DNA of 64,000 nt from Dechloromonas denitrificans (GCF_020510665.1 NZ_CP075187.1:620001-684000); one strand, 5' to 3'; numbered from the stretch's first letter, positions 16,860-26,486 are shown. The notes: generated by a model from the letters alone, not told the origin. Numbers and translations: made by a program.

Positions 16860-17951
16860 ATGAGTCTCTCAGAACAGCAGATCAAAACGGCCCTCACTGC
16901 TGCGGTCGACCCCAATACAGGCAAGGATTTCGTCGCCGGCAAGGCGGTGAAGAACATCAAGTTCGATGGTGATGATGTTGCCTTCGATATCGAGCTTGCT
17001 TATCCGGCAAAAACCCAGATCGATGCTATCCGCAAGCAGGTGATTGCTGCCGTGCGTGCGGTGCCCGGGGTGGGCAATGTTTCGGCCAATGTTTATTCCA
17101 AGATTGTTGCTCATTCGGTGCAACTGGGCGTCAAGCTGCTGCCCGGCGTGAAGAACATCATCGCCGTGGCTTCCGGCAAGGGCGGCGTCGGCAAGAGCAC
17201 GACTGCGGTTAACCTGGCCCTGGCGCTGGCCCAGGAAGGCGCCTCGGTCGGCATTCTCGATGCCGATATCTACGGCCCGTCGCAGCCGCAAATGCTCGGT
17301 CTGGCCGGGCAGCAGCCCGAATCCAAGGATGGGCAGAGCATGGAGCCGCTCGAAGCTTATGGCGTACAGGCCATGTCGATCGGCTTCATGGTCGATGTCG
17401 AAACTCCGATGGTTTGGCGTGGTCCGATGGTCGCCCAGGCGCTCGACCAGTTGCTCGGCCAGACCAACTGGCGCGATGTCGATTATCTGATCGTCGATAT
17501 GCCGCCGGGTACTGGCGACATCCAGTTGTCGCTGTCGCAAAAAGTCCCGTTGACCGGCGCAGTCGTGGTGACCACACCGCAGGATATTGCCCTGATCGAT
17601 GCTCGCAAGGGGCTGAAAATGTTCGAGAAGGTCAATGTGCCGATCCTCGGTATCGTTGAAAACATGAGCATTCACATTTGTTCGAACTGCGGTCACGAAG
17701 AGCATATCTTCGGCACCGGCGGCGGCCAGAAGATGTGCCAGGATTACGACGTCGAGTTTCTCGGCAGCCTGCCGCTTGAGCTGGCCATTCGCGAGATGGC
17801 CGATAGCGGCAAGCCGACCGTGGTCGGGGCGCCCGATTCCCGCGCTGCCGAGATTTATCGCGGCATTGCCCGCCGTGTCGCGGTCAAGGTGGGCGAGAAG
17901 GCCAAGGACATGACCTCCAAGTTCCCGAACATCGTTGTGCAGAACACCTGA
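16860..17951 (+). CDS. apbC: ApbC/Mrp iron-sulfur cluster carrier P-loop ATPase
   Basis: A 363-residue cytoplasmic protein that holds and transfers Fe-S clusters. An N-terminal MIP18-like domain (about 1-85) precedes the deviant Walker [12 protein letters not shown] (about 102-112), the [11 protein letters not shown] switch, and Cys274-x2-Cys277 (CSNC), which binds the cluster at the dimer interface. Length and domain order match the proteobacterial family. Followed by a terminator, so it ends its own transcript. Its position next to metG is common in proteobacteria. Confidence 0.96.
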   Translation: MSLSEQQIKTALTAAVDPNTGKDFVAGKAVKNIKFDGDDVAFDIELAYPAKTQIDAIRKQVIAAVRAVPGVGNVSANVYSKIVAHSVQLGVKLLPGVKNIIAVASGKGGVGKSTTAVNLALALAQEGASVGILDADIYGPSQPQMLGLAGQQPESKDGQSMEPLEAYGVQAMSIGFMVDVETPMVWRGPMVAQALDQLLGQTNWRDVDYLIVDMPPGTGDIQLSLSQKVPLTGAVVVTTPQDIALIDARKGLKMFEKVNVPILGIVENMSIHICSNCGHEEHIFGTGGGQKMCQDYDVEFLGSLPLELAIREMADSGKPTVVGAPDSRAAEIYRGIARRVAVKVGEKAKDMTSKFPNIVVQNT

Positions 17952-17978
17952 GCCCAAGTTTTTGCCAAAACCCCACAC

Positions 17979-18008
17979 AAAGGCGGGTAAAATCCCGCCT
18001 TTATTTTT
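17979..18008 (+). terminator. Rho-independent terminator of apbC
   Basis: Stem AAAGGCGGG / CCCGCCTTT around a TAAAAT loop, then TATTTTT. Confidence 0.88.
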
Positions 18009-18028
18009 GTCGACCGCAGCAGGGAAAA

Positions 18029-18595
18029 ATGGCTATCAAATCAGACAAGTGGATTCGCCGTATGGCGGCAGAGCACGGCATGATCGAGCCGTTCGAACCG
18101 GAACTGGTCCGCGAGGCGAATGGCGAGAAAATCGTCTCCTACGGGACTTCGAGCTACGGTTACGACATTCGCTGTGCACGCGAATTCAAGGTGTTTACCA
18201 ACATCAATTCGACGGTGGTGGATCCGAAAAATTTCGATCCGAAATCCTTTGTCGAAATCGAGTCCGACGTCTGCATCATTCCGCCCAATTCCTTTGCGCT
18301 GGCCCGCACCATGGAGTACTTCCGCATTCCGCGTTCAGTGTTGACCGTCTGTCTCGGCAAATCGACCTATGCCCGCTGCGGCATCATCGTCAATGTGACG
18401 CCGTTCGAGCCGGAATGGGAAGGTTACGTGACGCTGGAATTTTCCAATACCACCCCGTTGCCGGCCAAGATCTACGCTGGCGAAGGTTGCGCCCAGGTCC
18501 TGTTCTTCGAGTCCGACGAAGTTTGTGAAACGTCGTACAAGGATCGCGGTGGCAAATACCAGGGGCAGGTCGGCGTGACGCTCCCCAAGATCTGA
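18029..18595 (+). CDS. dcd: dCTP deaminase
   Basis: A 188-residue enzyme that deaminates dCTP to dUTP, supplying dUMP for thymidylate synthesis; it works as a homotrimer in the cytoplasm. The trimeric dUTPase fold shows in [20 protein letters not shown], and [14 protein letters not shown] with the catalytic Glu. It starts with [10 protein letters not shown], as in E. coli Dcd. It has its own short leader after the apbC terminator. A copy of the TGCGGTCGAC word lies 11 bases before the start. Confidence 0.96.
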   Translation: MAIKSDKWIRRMAAEHGMIEPFEPELVREANGEKIVSYGTSSYGYDIRCAREFKVFTNINSTVVDPKNFDPKSFVEIESDVCIIPPNSFALARTMEYFRIPRSVLTVCLGKSTYARCGIIVNVTPFEPEWEGYVTLEFSNTTPLPAKIYAGEGCAQVLFFESDEVCETSYKDRGGKYQGQVGVTLPKI

Positions 18596-18627
18596 CGCAA
18601 GACTGAAACAAAACTGTCTTATTCTGT

Positions 18628-18645
18628 GACCCGCTGCGGCGGGTC
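18628..18645 (+). terminator. Weak hairpin after dcd
   Basis: Stem GACCCGC / GCGGGTC with loop TGCG, followed by only four T after a few bases. It could be a weak terminator of dcd or a hairpin in the leader of the decarboxylase gene, which starts at 18667. Confidence 0.35.
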
Positions 18646-18666
18646 GCCGCTTTTCAAGGATCCAAC

Positions 18667-20898
18667 ATGCGCTTCCACTTCCCCGTCATCATCATCGACG
18701 AAGATTTTCGCTCGGAGAACACCTCTGGCCTGGGTATCCGGGCGCTCGCCGAAGCCATCGAGAAAGAAGGCCTGGAAGTGCTGGGGGTCACCAGCTACGG
18801 CGACCTGACCTCGTTCGCCCAGCAGCAATCGCGGGCCAGTGCCTTTGTTTTGTCGATCGACGATGAAGAGCTGGCATTGGAGCCGGAAGAAACGATGGCC
18901 GAACTGCGTGCCTTTGTTTCTGAAATCCGCAACCGCAACGCCGAGATTCCGATCTTCCTGCATGGCGAGACGCGGACCTCGCGTCATATCCCGAACGACG
19001 TGTTGCGCGAATTGCATGGTTTCATCCACATGTTCGAGGACACGCCGGAATTCATCGCCCGCAACATCAAGCGCGAAGCCAAGGCCTATCTCGATTCCCT
19101 GCCGCCACCCTTCTTCCGTGCGCTGACCCACTATGCCGCAGACGGTTCGTATTCCTGGCACTGCCCCGGCCATTCGGGTGGCGTCGCCTTTTTGAAGAGC
19201 CCGGTCGGTCAGATGTTCCACCAGTTCTTCGGTGAAAACATGCTGCGTGCCGACGTCTGCAATGCCGTCGAAGAACTGGGTCAACTGCTCGATCACACCG
19301 GCCCGGTTGCCGCTTCCGAGCGCAACGCGGCACGCATTTTCAATGCCGATCATCTTTATTTCGTGACCAACGGTACGTCGACGTCGAACAAGATCGTCTG
19401 GCACTCGACGGTGGCGCCCGGTGATATCGTGGTGGTCGACCGCAACTGTCACAAGTCCATTCTGCACGCCATCATGATGACTGGCGCAATCCCGGTCTTC
19501 CTGATGCCGACGCGCAACAACTTCGGCATCATCGGGCCAATCCCGAAGAGCGAGTTTGCCTGGGAAAGCATCCAGAAGAAGATTGCCGCCAATCCCTTCA
19601 TTGCCGACAAGACGGCCAAGCCGCGCGTGTTGACGATTACGCAATCGACCTACGACGGCATTCTCTACAACGTCGAGGACATCAAGGAAGAGCTGGACGG
19701 CAAGATCGACACCCTGCATTTTGACGAAGCCTGGTTGCCGCACGCTGCTTTCCATGATTTCTATGGCGATTACCACGCCATCGGTGCCGATCGGCCGCGC
19801 TGCAAGGAGTCGATGGTCTTCTCGACGCAATCAACCCACAAGCTGCTGGCCGGCTTGTCGCAGGCCTCACAAATTCTTGTCCAGGATTGTGAGAACCGCA
19901 AGCTTGACCGCGATCTGTTCAACGAGGCTTACTTGATGCACACCTCGACCTCGCCGCAATACTCGATCATCGCGTCCTGCGATGTGGCTGCCGCGATGAT
20001 GGAAGCACCGGGCGGTACCGCGCTGGTCGAAGAGTCGATCACCGAGGCGCTCGATTTTCGCCGCGCGATGCGCAAGGTGGATGAAGAGTGGGGCGCCGAC
20101 TGGTGGTTCAAGGTCTGGGGGCCGGACGACCTGTCCGAAGAAGGTATCGAAGAGCGTGACGCCTGGATGCTCAAGCCGGGTGAACGCTGGCACGGTTTCA
20201 ACAACCTGGCCGACGGCTTCAACATGCTCGACCCGATCAAGGCGACGATCATCACCCCGGGCCTCGACGTCGATGGCGACTTCGCCGACGAATTCGGCAT
20301 TCCCGCCGCCATCGTTACCAAGTACCTGGCCGAGCACGGTGTGATCGTCGAGAAGTGCGGCCTGTACAGCTTCTTCATCATGTTTACCATCGGCATCACC
20401 AAGGGCCGCTGGAATTCGCTGGTTACCGCACTGCAGCAGTTCAAGGATGATTACGACAAGAATCAGCCACTGTGGCGCGCTCTGCCCGAGTTCGTGCAGA
20501 AAAATCCGCGTTATGAGCGTGTCGGTCTGCGCGAGTTGTGCACCCAGATTCACAGTGTCTACAAGCAAAACGACGTCGCCCGTCTAACGACCGAAATGTA
20601 TCTTTCGGACATGGTGCCGGCGATGCGTCCGGCCGATGCCTTTGCCAAGATGGCGCACCGGGAAATCGAGCGTGTCCCGGTCGACGAGCTTGAAGGCCGT
20701 GTAACGGCAGTCTTGCTGACGCCTTACCCGCCGGGTATTCCCTTGCTTATTCCGGGGGAACGGTTTAACAAGACAATCTGTAGCTATCTGAAGTTTGCCC
20801 GTGAATTCAATGCTGCCTTCCCCGGCTTCGAGACGGATGTCCATGGCTTGGTCAAGGGTGGCGATGGCCGTTACTACGTTGATTGTGTGAGGCAATAA
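18667..20898 (+). CDS. PLP-dependent arginine/lysine/ornithine decarboxylase
   Basis: A 743-residue fold-type I (group III) decarboxylase. It has the N-terminal CheY-like wing domain (about 1-130), the PLP domain with THK at residues 390-392 (Lys392 forms the Schiff base) preceded by the HFDEAW aspartate region, and the C-terminal domain. These enzymes make cadaverine, agmatine or putrescine and consume protons. Which amino acid is used cannot be decided by eye, and no antiporter gene is adjacent. A FecR gene begins four bases after the stop. Confidence 0.93.
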   Translation: MRFHFPVIIIDEDFRSENTSGLGIRALAEAIEKEGLEVLGVTSYGDLTSFAQQQSRASAFVLSIDDEELALEPEETMAELRAFVSEIRNRNAEIPIFLHGETRTSRHIPNDVLRELHGFIHMFEDTPEFIARNIKREAKAYLDSLPPPFFRALTHYAADGSYSWHCPGHSGGVAFLKSPVGQMFHQFFGENMLRADVCNAVEELGQLLDHTGPVAASERNAARIFNADHLYFVTNGTSTSNKIVWHSTVAPGDIVVVDRNCHKSILHAIMMTGAIPVFLMPTRNNFGIIGPIPKSEFAWESIQKKIAANPFIADKTAKPRVLTITQSTYDGILYNVEDIKEELDGKIDTLHFDEAWLPHAAFHDFYGDYHAIGADRPRCKESMVFSTQSTHKLLAGLSQASQILVQDCENRKLDRDLFNEAYLMHTSTSPQYSIIASCDVAAAMMEAPGGTALVEESITEALDFRRAMRKVDEEWGADWWFKVWGPDDLSEEGIEERDAWMLKPGERWHGFNNLADGFNMLDPIKATIITPGLDVDGDFADEFGIPAAIVTKYLAEHGVIVEKCGLYSFFIMFTIGITKGRWNSLVTALQQFKDDYDKNQPLWRALPEFVQKNPRYERVGLRELCTQIHSVYKQNDVARLTTEMYLSDMVPAMRPADAFAKMAHREIERVPVDELEGRVTAVLLTPYPPGIPLLIPGERFNKTICSYLKFAREFNAAFPGFETDVHGLVKGGDGRYYVDCVRQ

Positions 20899-20901
20899 AC
20901 C

Positions 20902-21663
20902 ATGCCGGATATGGCGAAACGCTGGAGCTGTCTATGGGCGCTGCTGCTTTTGCTATGGCCGGCACTTGCCTTGGCTGAAATTGCTGCCAAGGTGGTTTTT
21001 GCCACCGGTTCGCCGGTAGTCGTCGCGGTAAACGGTGTTTCTCGGCCGTTGCTGCGCGGTGGCGACCTGTTCCCCGGCGACTCGATCAATACGGCGGATG
21101 GGCGGGTCCAGCTGCGCTTTTCGGATGGAGCGAGCATGTCGCTGCAGCCCGGTACCCAGTTCAGGATTGATGCATTTGACTTCGTCGACCGTGGCAACCG
21201 GGCCACCCCCGGTGATGGTGTGGTGATGACCCTGATCAAAGGGGCGTTGCGCACCGTAACCGGCTTGCTTGGCAAAGAGGATTACAACCAGTACAAGGTT
21301 GGTACGACGGTGGCGACCATCGGCGTGCGTGGGACCGAATATGGGGCAACTTTTGACGGTACAGGGTTGTCGGTTACCACCTATGCCGGACTGGTTGAAG
21401 TGTGTAGTGACATGGCTTGCCAGCAGATCGCTCCAGGCCAGACCGTCTGGGTTTACGATCGTGGCGAGCGTCCGCAGATGCAGCCGCGTTCGCTCGGTAT
21501 CCAGGGGGGAGAACTGCAGCCGGATTTGCCTCAGCCCCCCACAAATGTTGGCTTGCCCGTACAATTGCCAGCAGCGTCAACGCCGGCGTCGAATTTGCCA
21601 ACGAACACAGCCAGTCCGATGTCGGTGAACCAGGGGCCCAGTACGAGTCCGAGTGGCAGGTAA
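20902..21663 (+). CDS. FecR-domain periplasmic protein (first of two)
   Basis: A 253-residue exported protein: signal peptide (about 1-26, LWPALALA), then a FecR domain (about 30-180) with RVQLRFSDGASMSLQPG and the family hallmark VATIGVRGTEY, then a Pro/Ser/Thr/Asn-rich tail. A cysteine pair (VCSDMAC) sits where the second FecR protein has VCNGSGC, so the two are paralogues. It lacks the transmembrane anti-sigma tail of classical FecR regulators, so it is probably a free periplasmic or surface protein. It follows the decarboxylase closely and precedes the Slam-like barrel by 30 bases. Confidence 0.85.
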   Translation: MPDMAKRWSCLWALLLLLWPALALAEIAAKVVFATGSPVVVAVNGVSRPLLRGGDLFPGDSINTADGRVQLRFSDGASMSLQPGTQFRIDAFDFVDRGNRATPGDGVVMTLIKGALRTVTGLLGKEDYNQYKVGTTVATIGVRGTEYGATFDGTGLSVTTYAGLVEVCSDMACQQIAPGQTVWVYDRGERPQMQPRSLGIQGGELQPDLPQPPTNVGLPVQLPAASTPASNLPTNTASPMSVNQGPSTSPSGR

Positions 21664-21693
21664 AAAATCAAGGCTTGAGAGGGAAGGCCGCCC

Positions 21694-23010
21694 ATGCACT
21701 TCAAGAAAACCATCTGTCTTGCCAGTCTGCTGATGCTGGCGTTCCAGCCGGCCGCGCACGCCGATACATTGACCGATCAGGCCAGAGAGTTACTTGAACG
21801 CGGCAAATCGGCCCAGGCGTTTGCCTTGCTGGATACGCAGGAAAGCACGCGGGCGGGGGAGCCGCTGTTTGACTTCCTGCTCGGCCTGGCAGCACTTGAT
21901 GTTGGCCAGAATACGCGAGCGGTGTTTGCGCTGGAGCGTGTTTTGGCGATGGATCCGAATCACGTCAGAGCGCGTGCCGAGATTGCCCGTGCCTATCTGG
22001 CTTTGGGGGAGGCAGACACGGCTCGCAAGGAGTTCGAAACTGTCCAGAAGCAAGGCGTGCCGGCCGACGTTTCGCTGACGCTGGAGCGCTATATCGCGGC
22101 AGCCAGAAATGTTCAGGATCAATCGAAGGTATCGGCCAATGGCTATCTGGAACTGACCCTGGGTTACGACACCAATCTCAATCTCGGGCCAAACAAGAGC
22201 ACGGTAGTGATTCCGGGCATCAGTTCTGCCCCGGCAACGCTTTCCAAGGACAGCAAGGCCAACAAGGATAATTTTGGCCAGCTGGGCGCCGGGGCGAATG
22301 TACGCATTCCCGTTTCAAGGCAAGTGGCTGTTCTTGCCGGCGTCTCAGGTACCGAGCGGTTCAATGGTCACACCGATCAGTTCGATCTCGGCAACGCCGA
22401 CGCCAATCTGGGCGCAGTGCTGACCGATGGCAAGAGTGTCTATACGTTGATGGGGCAGTCCAGCCATCTTGTCGTCGACAAGGACCGCTATCGCATGGCG
22501 ACCGGCCTGACCGGCCAGTGGCAGTACAACCATGATTCGCGCAATCAGTTCAGCCTGTACACCCAGTACAGCGATTTGCATTATTTGACGCAGGATGTCC
22601 GGGATGCGGACCGCTGGGTCGGTGGCGCAGCCTATGCGCATCTCTGGCGCGACAATGCGGTCGGGTATGCCAGTGTTTATCTCGTTCGGGAAAGCCCGCA
22701 GACCGCGCACGTCGAGTTTCTCGGCTTCAATGGTCTGGGTGTGCGTTTCGGTGCACGGGCCAATGTCACTCAAAAGACCATTGCTTTCGGGAATTTTTCT
22801 TTTGAGCAGCGCCGCCATGTCGCGGTCGACCCTGCATTCCTGACCAAAAGGCGCGATGAGCAATATGCTTTGCTGCTTGGCGCCAGCTACGCTTTTGAAA
22901 AGGACTGGACAATCACGCCTCAGCTTTCGTTGAGCCTGAATGAGTCGAATACAGCCCTTAACGACTATCACCGTGAAATGGTCTCAGTGGCCATCCGCCG
23001 TGAATTCTGA
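21694..23010 (+). CDS. Slam-like (DUF560) outer-membrane TPR/beta-barrel protein, putative type XI secretion channel
   Basis: A 438-residue protein: signal peptide (1-23, ending AAHA), TPR repeats (about 25-145, e.g. GLAALDVGQNTRAVFALERV), then a beta-barrel (about 150-438) of alternating amphipathic strands ending in Arg-Arg-Glu-Phe, the classic outer-membrane C-terminal Phe. The first barrel strand LGYDTNLN and the final LSLNESNTALNDYHRE stretch match surface lipoprotein assembly modifier proteins, which move cargo to the cell surface. It sits between two FecR genes, one with a cargo-like C-terminus. Family assignment is by motif recognition. Confidence 0.78.
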   Translation: MHFKKTICLASLLMLAFQPAAHADTLTDQARELLERGKSAQAFALLDTQESTRAGEPLFDFLLGLAALDVGQNTRAVFALERVLAMDPNHVRARAEIARAYLALGEADTARKEFETVQKQGVPADVSLTLERYIAAARNVQDQSKVSANGYLELTLGYDTNLNLGPNKSTVVIPGISSAPATLSKDSKANKDNFGQLGAGANVRIPVSRQVAVLAGVSGTERFNGHTDQFDLGNADANLGAVLTDGKSVYTLMGQSSHLVVDKDRYRMATGLTGQWQYNHDSRNQFSLYTQYSDLHYLTQDVRDADRWVGGAAYAHLWRDNAVGYASVYLVRESPQTAHVEFLGFNGLGVRFGARANVTQKTIAFGNFSFEQRRHVAVDPAFLTKRRDEQYALLLGASYAFEKDWTITPQLSLSLNESNTALNDYHREMVSVAIRREF

Positions 23011-23027
23011 CCGCAGGAGCCCGCGTG

Positions 23028-24344
23028 ATGACCGTTTCCAATACTTTCAATAATTCATCAAAACTCCTGTTGTTGCTCGTTGCAGCCTTTCCTCTCACCG
23101 GACTGGCCGCTGCCAGTCTCGACTTCGTCATTGGTGATGTCCAGGCCGTCAGTGCGGCAGGCGGTACACGTTCGCTGGGTAAAGGCGGGCGAATCGTTGC
23201 CGGCGATACCGTGCGGGTCGGTGATGGTCGCGCCCAATTGCGTTTTGACGACGGTGCGATGGTTTCCCTGCAGCCGAATACGGATTTCCGGATTGACGAC
23301 TACCAGTTCAGCGGTCAGCAGGATGGCAAGGAGCGCGGCTTTTTCAGCCTGCTGAGGGGCGGGCTGCGCACGCTGACCGGGCTGGTTGGCAAGGTTAACA
23401 AGGGTAACTACAAAGTCACAACCTCGGTCGCAACCATAGGCATACGCGGGACCGAATATACCCTCACCTATCTTGATTCGGAGACCGTTGTCATCGCGAC
23501 AGGAGAGGGGGCTATTGAGGTCTGTAATGGCTCAGGTTGCACGGTATTGGTCAGTGGTGACTCAGCGGTCGTCGAAGGGCCAAAGGCCGCTCCGAAGCGC
23601 GTCGATTTCCGGCCTCAACTGCGGCCGGCGCAGCCTGGCGAGCAATTGCTGCCCCAGTTTTCGAGCAGTGAATTTCGCAACCAGGATGGTAGTCTGTTGC
23701 TGAATGGGAATCAACTGACTTCAGGGGCCGGTTATGCGCTTGCCTGGGCCCATGGGGTAAATGGAGGGTTGGCTCCAAATGCTTCTACGGTATTTGGCAG
23801 TTCGAGCCAGTTGATTGTGGCAAGCAATTCGAACGGCACGTTTTATGGTCAGACGCTAGGAGAGTCTGCTTCGGCGGATGGAGTGATTGGCTGGGGCCGC
23901 TGGGCTACGGGAACTTCTGTTGTAGTGCCGCCGGCTTCTGGCGGTGGACCATTGGCCAACTTCCATTATGTGGTTGGTCGCGAAACAGCGCTGAGTCAGC
24001 TGTCCGCTTTGAGCGGCATTACCGCAACTTATCAGCTGATCGGCTATACAACACCGACTGCCTCGACGGGCTCTTCGACTGGCCCGGTCACAGGGACGCT
24101 GACAGCCTCTTTTGGTGCTGCGACCATGAATGTTTCCATGGCTTTGCAAGTGCCTTACTCTAACGTTAACTATGCCATTAATGCTTCTACCGGCACGGTG
24201 CCGGTGTCGTCAACGTTCACGTGGGCCAGTGGTTCTACCGGCGCAGGGTTCTTCTCCGGTCCCAACGCCTCGCATGCGGGGGCTTCGTACAATAACTACG
24301 TTGGTGGCAACAACATATCGGGTACAGCAGCCTTCAAGCGCTGA
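23028..24344 (+). CDS. FecR-domain protein with TbpB-like C-terminal barrel, putative cargo of the adjacent Slam-like protein
   Basis: A 438-residue exported protein: signal peptide without lipobox Cys (ends TGLAAAS), FecR domain (about 28-180; AQLRFDDGAMVSLQP, VATIGIRGTEY), a linker, and from about 225 a Gly/Ser/Thr-rich beta domain. Its end, GFFSGPNASHAGASY then ISGTAAFKR, matches the closing strands of TbpB-type 8-stranded barrels carried by type XI secretion cargo. SD AGGAG (23014-23018); GTG 23025 is an alternative start. A terminator follows, closing the unit. Confidence 0.8.
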   Translation: MTVSNTFNNSSKLLLLLVAAFPLTGLAAASLDFVIGDVQAVSAAGGTRSLGKGGRIVAGDTVRVGDGRAQLRFDDGAMVSLQPNTDFRIDDYQFSGQQDGKERGFFSLLRGGLRTLTGLVGKVNKGNYKVTTSVATIGIRGTEYTLTYLDSETVVIATGEGAIEVCNGSGCTVLVSGDSAVVEGPKAAPKRVDFRPQLRPAQPGEQLLPQFSSSEFRNQDGSLLLNGNQLTSGAGYALAWAHGVNGGLAPNASTVFGSSSQLIVASNSNGTFYGQTLGESASADGVIGWGRWATGTSVVVPPASGGGPLANFHYVVGRETALSQLSALSGITATYQLIGYTTPTASTGSSTGPVTGTLTASFGAATMNVSMALQVPYSNVNYAINASTGTVPVSSTFTWASGSTGAGFFSGPNASHAGASYNNYVGGNNISGTAAFKR

Positions 24345-24360
24345 GTAGCGCAAGCATCAG

Positions 24361-24397
24361 AAAAAATCCGCGGAGGTGCAGGCCCCGCGGATTTTTT
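24361..24397. terminator. Bidirectional rho-independent terminator between FecR gene and folA
   Basis: A 13-base-pair stem AAAAAATCCGCGG / CCGCGGATTTTTT with an 11-base loop; A and T tracts on each side let it act on both strands. The folA stop codon (24396-24398) lies in its T tract. Confidence 0.9.
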
Positions 24398-24884
24398 AAT
24401 GCGAGTTACGGAGGTAGGTGACGAAACGTCCGGCGGCGTTGGTCATGGGGCGTTGTGCTGACTCCTGCCAGCCTTGCTGGGAAAATTCGGGAAACCATGC
24501 ATCTCCGGCGGGTTCCAGATCTACTTCGGTCAGTTCGAGGCGGTCTGCGAAACTCATGGCCTGGCGATAGATTTCTCCGCCGCCAATGACAAACGCTTTG
24601 CTGTCCGCTGCGCACAATGCCAGGCCTGCTTCCAGCGAACCTGCCAGTTCGGCACCAGTGGCTGGGTAGTCCGCCTGGCGACTGATGACAATATTCCTGC
24701 GGCTGGGCAGTGGTCTGAAACGCTCGGGCAGCGACTCCCAGGTTTTACGTCCCATGATGACCGTATGGCCGGCCGTCAATGCCTTGAAATGAGACATGTC
24801 TTCCGGGATGTGCCAGAGCAGCTGGTTGTCGCGGCCGATGACACGATTCTTGGCAACGGCCGCGATGATGATGATTTCTGACAT
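24396..24884 (-). CDS. folA: Dihydrofolate reductase
   Basis: A 162-residue enzyme reducing dihydrofolate to tetrahydrofolate with NADPH, regenerating the cofactor used up by ThyA. Typical motifs: IAAVAKNRVIGRDNQLLWH at the N-terminus, VIMGRKTWESLP, NIVISR and VIGGGEIYRQA. The open frame extends 30 codons upstream, but ATG 24884 (MSEIIII) fits the family length and follows the pgi stop by five bases. It is the distal gene of the minus-strand run thyA-pgi-folA. Confidence 0.97.
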   Translation of the reverse strand: MSEIIIIAAVAKNRVIGRDNQLLWHIPEDMSHFKALTAGHTVIMGRKTWESLPERFRPLPSRRNIVISRQADYPATGAELAGSLEAGLALCAADSKAFVIGGGEIYRQAMSFADRLELTEVDLEPAGDAWFPEFSQQGWQESAQRPMTNAAGRFVTYLRNSH

Positions 24885-24889
24885 GGTTT

Positions 24890-26485
24890 TCAGTTTCTGA
24901 ACTGGCGTAGATGGTGGATCAGTCCGCGCGTCGAGCTGTCCAGTGCTTCGCTGCTGGCTTCGCCCTTGATGCACGGGGCAAGCCGGCCAGCCAGTTGCTT
25001 GCCGAGTTCAACGCCCCACTGGTCGAAGGAATTCAGGTTCCACAGGACACCGAGGCAGAAGACCTTGTGCTCATAGAGTGCAATCAGCTGGCCGAGGCTG
25101 AACGGGGTCAGTTCGGGCAGGATGATCGTCGTTGATGGCTGGTTGCCGGGGAAGCTGCGATAGGGCAGCAGGGCATCCGGAATGCCGGCGGAACGTGCTT
25201 CGGCTTCGGTCTGGCCGAAGGCCAGGGCCGACGATTGGGCCAGGCAGTTGGCGAGCAGGCCGCTGTGATGGCCGGGGAGTGCAAAGTCGGATTGCCCCAG
25301 CGCAATGAAGTCACTGGCAACCAGCGCACCGCCCTGATGCAGCAGCTGGAAAAAGGAGTGTTGTCCGTTGGTTCCGGCCGCGCCCCACAAAATCGGGTTG
25401 GTGGCGATGTCGACCGTGCGACCCTGACGATCGGCACGCTTGCCGTTGCTCTCCATCTCCAGTTGCTGCAAATGGGCGGGTAGCAGCGCCAGGGAGTGGC
25501 TATACGGGAAGACACCGTGGCTGTGCGCGTTCAGGAAGTTGGTGTTCCAGGCGGCGAGCAGGGCAAGGGTCAGTGGCAGGTTGCTCTCGGCCGGGGAGGT
25601 AAAGAAATGCGTGTCGATGTCGTGGGCGCCTGCCAGCAGACGTTCGAAATTACGATAACCGATCGCCAGTGCAATCGGGAGGCCGATTGCCGACCAGAGC
25701 GAGAAGCGGCCGCCGACCCAGTCGCGGAATTCGAAGACATTGGCCGGGGCAATACCGAATTCGCAGGTTGCGGTCAGGTTGCTCGATGCCGCGGCAAAAT
25801 GCTGCGCAACGGCTCGTTCATCATTGGCGGCGGCCAATAGCCAGTGGCGGGCCGTGCGTGCGTTGGTGATGGTTTCCAGCGTGGTAAATGTCTTGCTGGC
25901 AACAATAAACAAGGTGCTGCGTGGATTAAGGCGTGAGAGTGTCGTGGCCAGGTCTGCGCCATCCAGATTGGAGACGAAGTGCACATTCAGGTCGGGATGC
26001 TGGCTGCCAGCCAGTGCCTGGACCGCCATGCGCGGCCCGAGGTCGGACCCGCCGATGCCGATGTTGACGATATTGGTGATCCGCTCGCCGGAGTAGCCAC
26101 GCCATTGGCCGGTATGAATCTGTTCGCAGAATGCAGCCATCCGGGCGAGCACGTCTTTGACTTCGTCCGGCGCATCATTGCCGGCACGCAAGGCGGTGTG
26201 CAGGACTGCCCGGTTTTCGGTATGGTTGATTGCTTCGCCAGCCTGCATTCGCTTCATCCAGCCCTCGATGTCAGACTGCTCTGCCAGGTTACGCAGCAGT
26301 TGAAGGGTGGTGCCGGTGACGCGTTGCTTGGAAAAGTCGACCAGTAGCGAGCCGTGGCTTAGCGACAGGTCGTCAAAGCGTTGCGGGTTGGAGGCAAACA
26401 AATCCCGCAAGTGGCGATCCTTGATCGCCTCGGCATGGCGGGTCAGCGCTCGCCATGCCGTACTGTCGATCAGGCGCGTATCCAT
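24890..26485 (-). CDS. pgi: Glucose-6-phosphate isomerase
   Basis: A 531-residue cytoplasmic enzyme interconverting glucose 6-phosphate and fructose 6-phosphate. Signature stretches are present: NIGIGGSDLGPRM, SKTFTTLET, DWVGGRFSLWSAIGLP and the late SFDQWGVELGK. ATG 26485 is chosen because upstream codons lie inside thyA; the gap to the thyA stop is a single base, so the genes are coupled. Its position between thyA and folA is metabolically unexpected but organised as an operon. Confidence 0.97.
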   Translation of the reverse strand: MDTRLIDSTAWRALTRHAEAIKDRHLRDLFASNPQRFDDLSLSHGSLLVDFSKQRVTGTTLQLLRNLAEQSDIEGWMKRMQAGEAINHTENRAVLHTALRAGNDAPDEVKDVLARMAAFCEQIHTGQWRGYSGERITNIVNIGIGGSDLGPRMAVQALAGSQHPDLNVHFVSNLDGADLATTLSRLNPRSTLFIVASKTFTTLETITNARTARHWLLAAANDERAVAQHFAAASSNLTATCEFGIAPANVFEFRDWVGGRFSLWSAIGLPIALAIGYRNFERLLAGAHDIDTHFFTSPAESNLPLTLALLAAWNTNFLNAHSHGVFPYSHSLALLPAHLQQLEMESNGKRADRQGRTVDIATNPILWGAAGTNGQHSFFQLLHQGGALVASDFIALGQSDFALPGHHSGLLANCLAQSSALAFGQTEAEARSAGIPDALLPYRSFPGNQPSTTIILPELTPFSLGQLIALYEHKVFCLGVLWNLNSFDQWGVELGKQLAGRLAPCIKGEASSEALDSSTRGLIHHLRQFRN

Positions 26486-26486
26486 A

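Noticed and set aside
20902..24344. Classical FecIR iron-signalling system
   Set aside because: No sigma factor or TonB receptor is adjacent, and the FecR proteins lack the inner-membrane anti-sigma arrangement.
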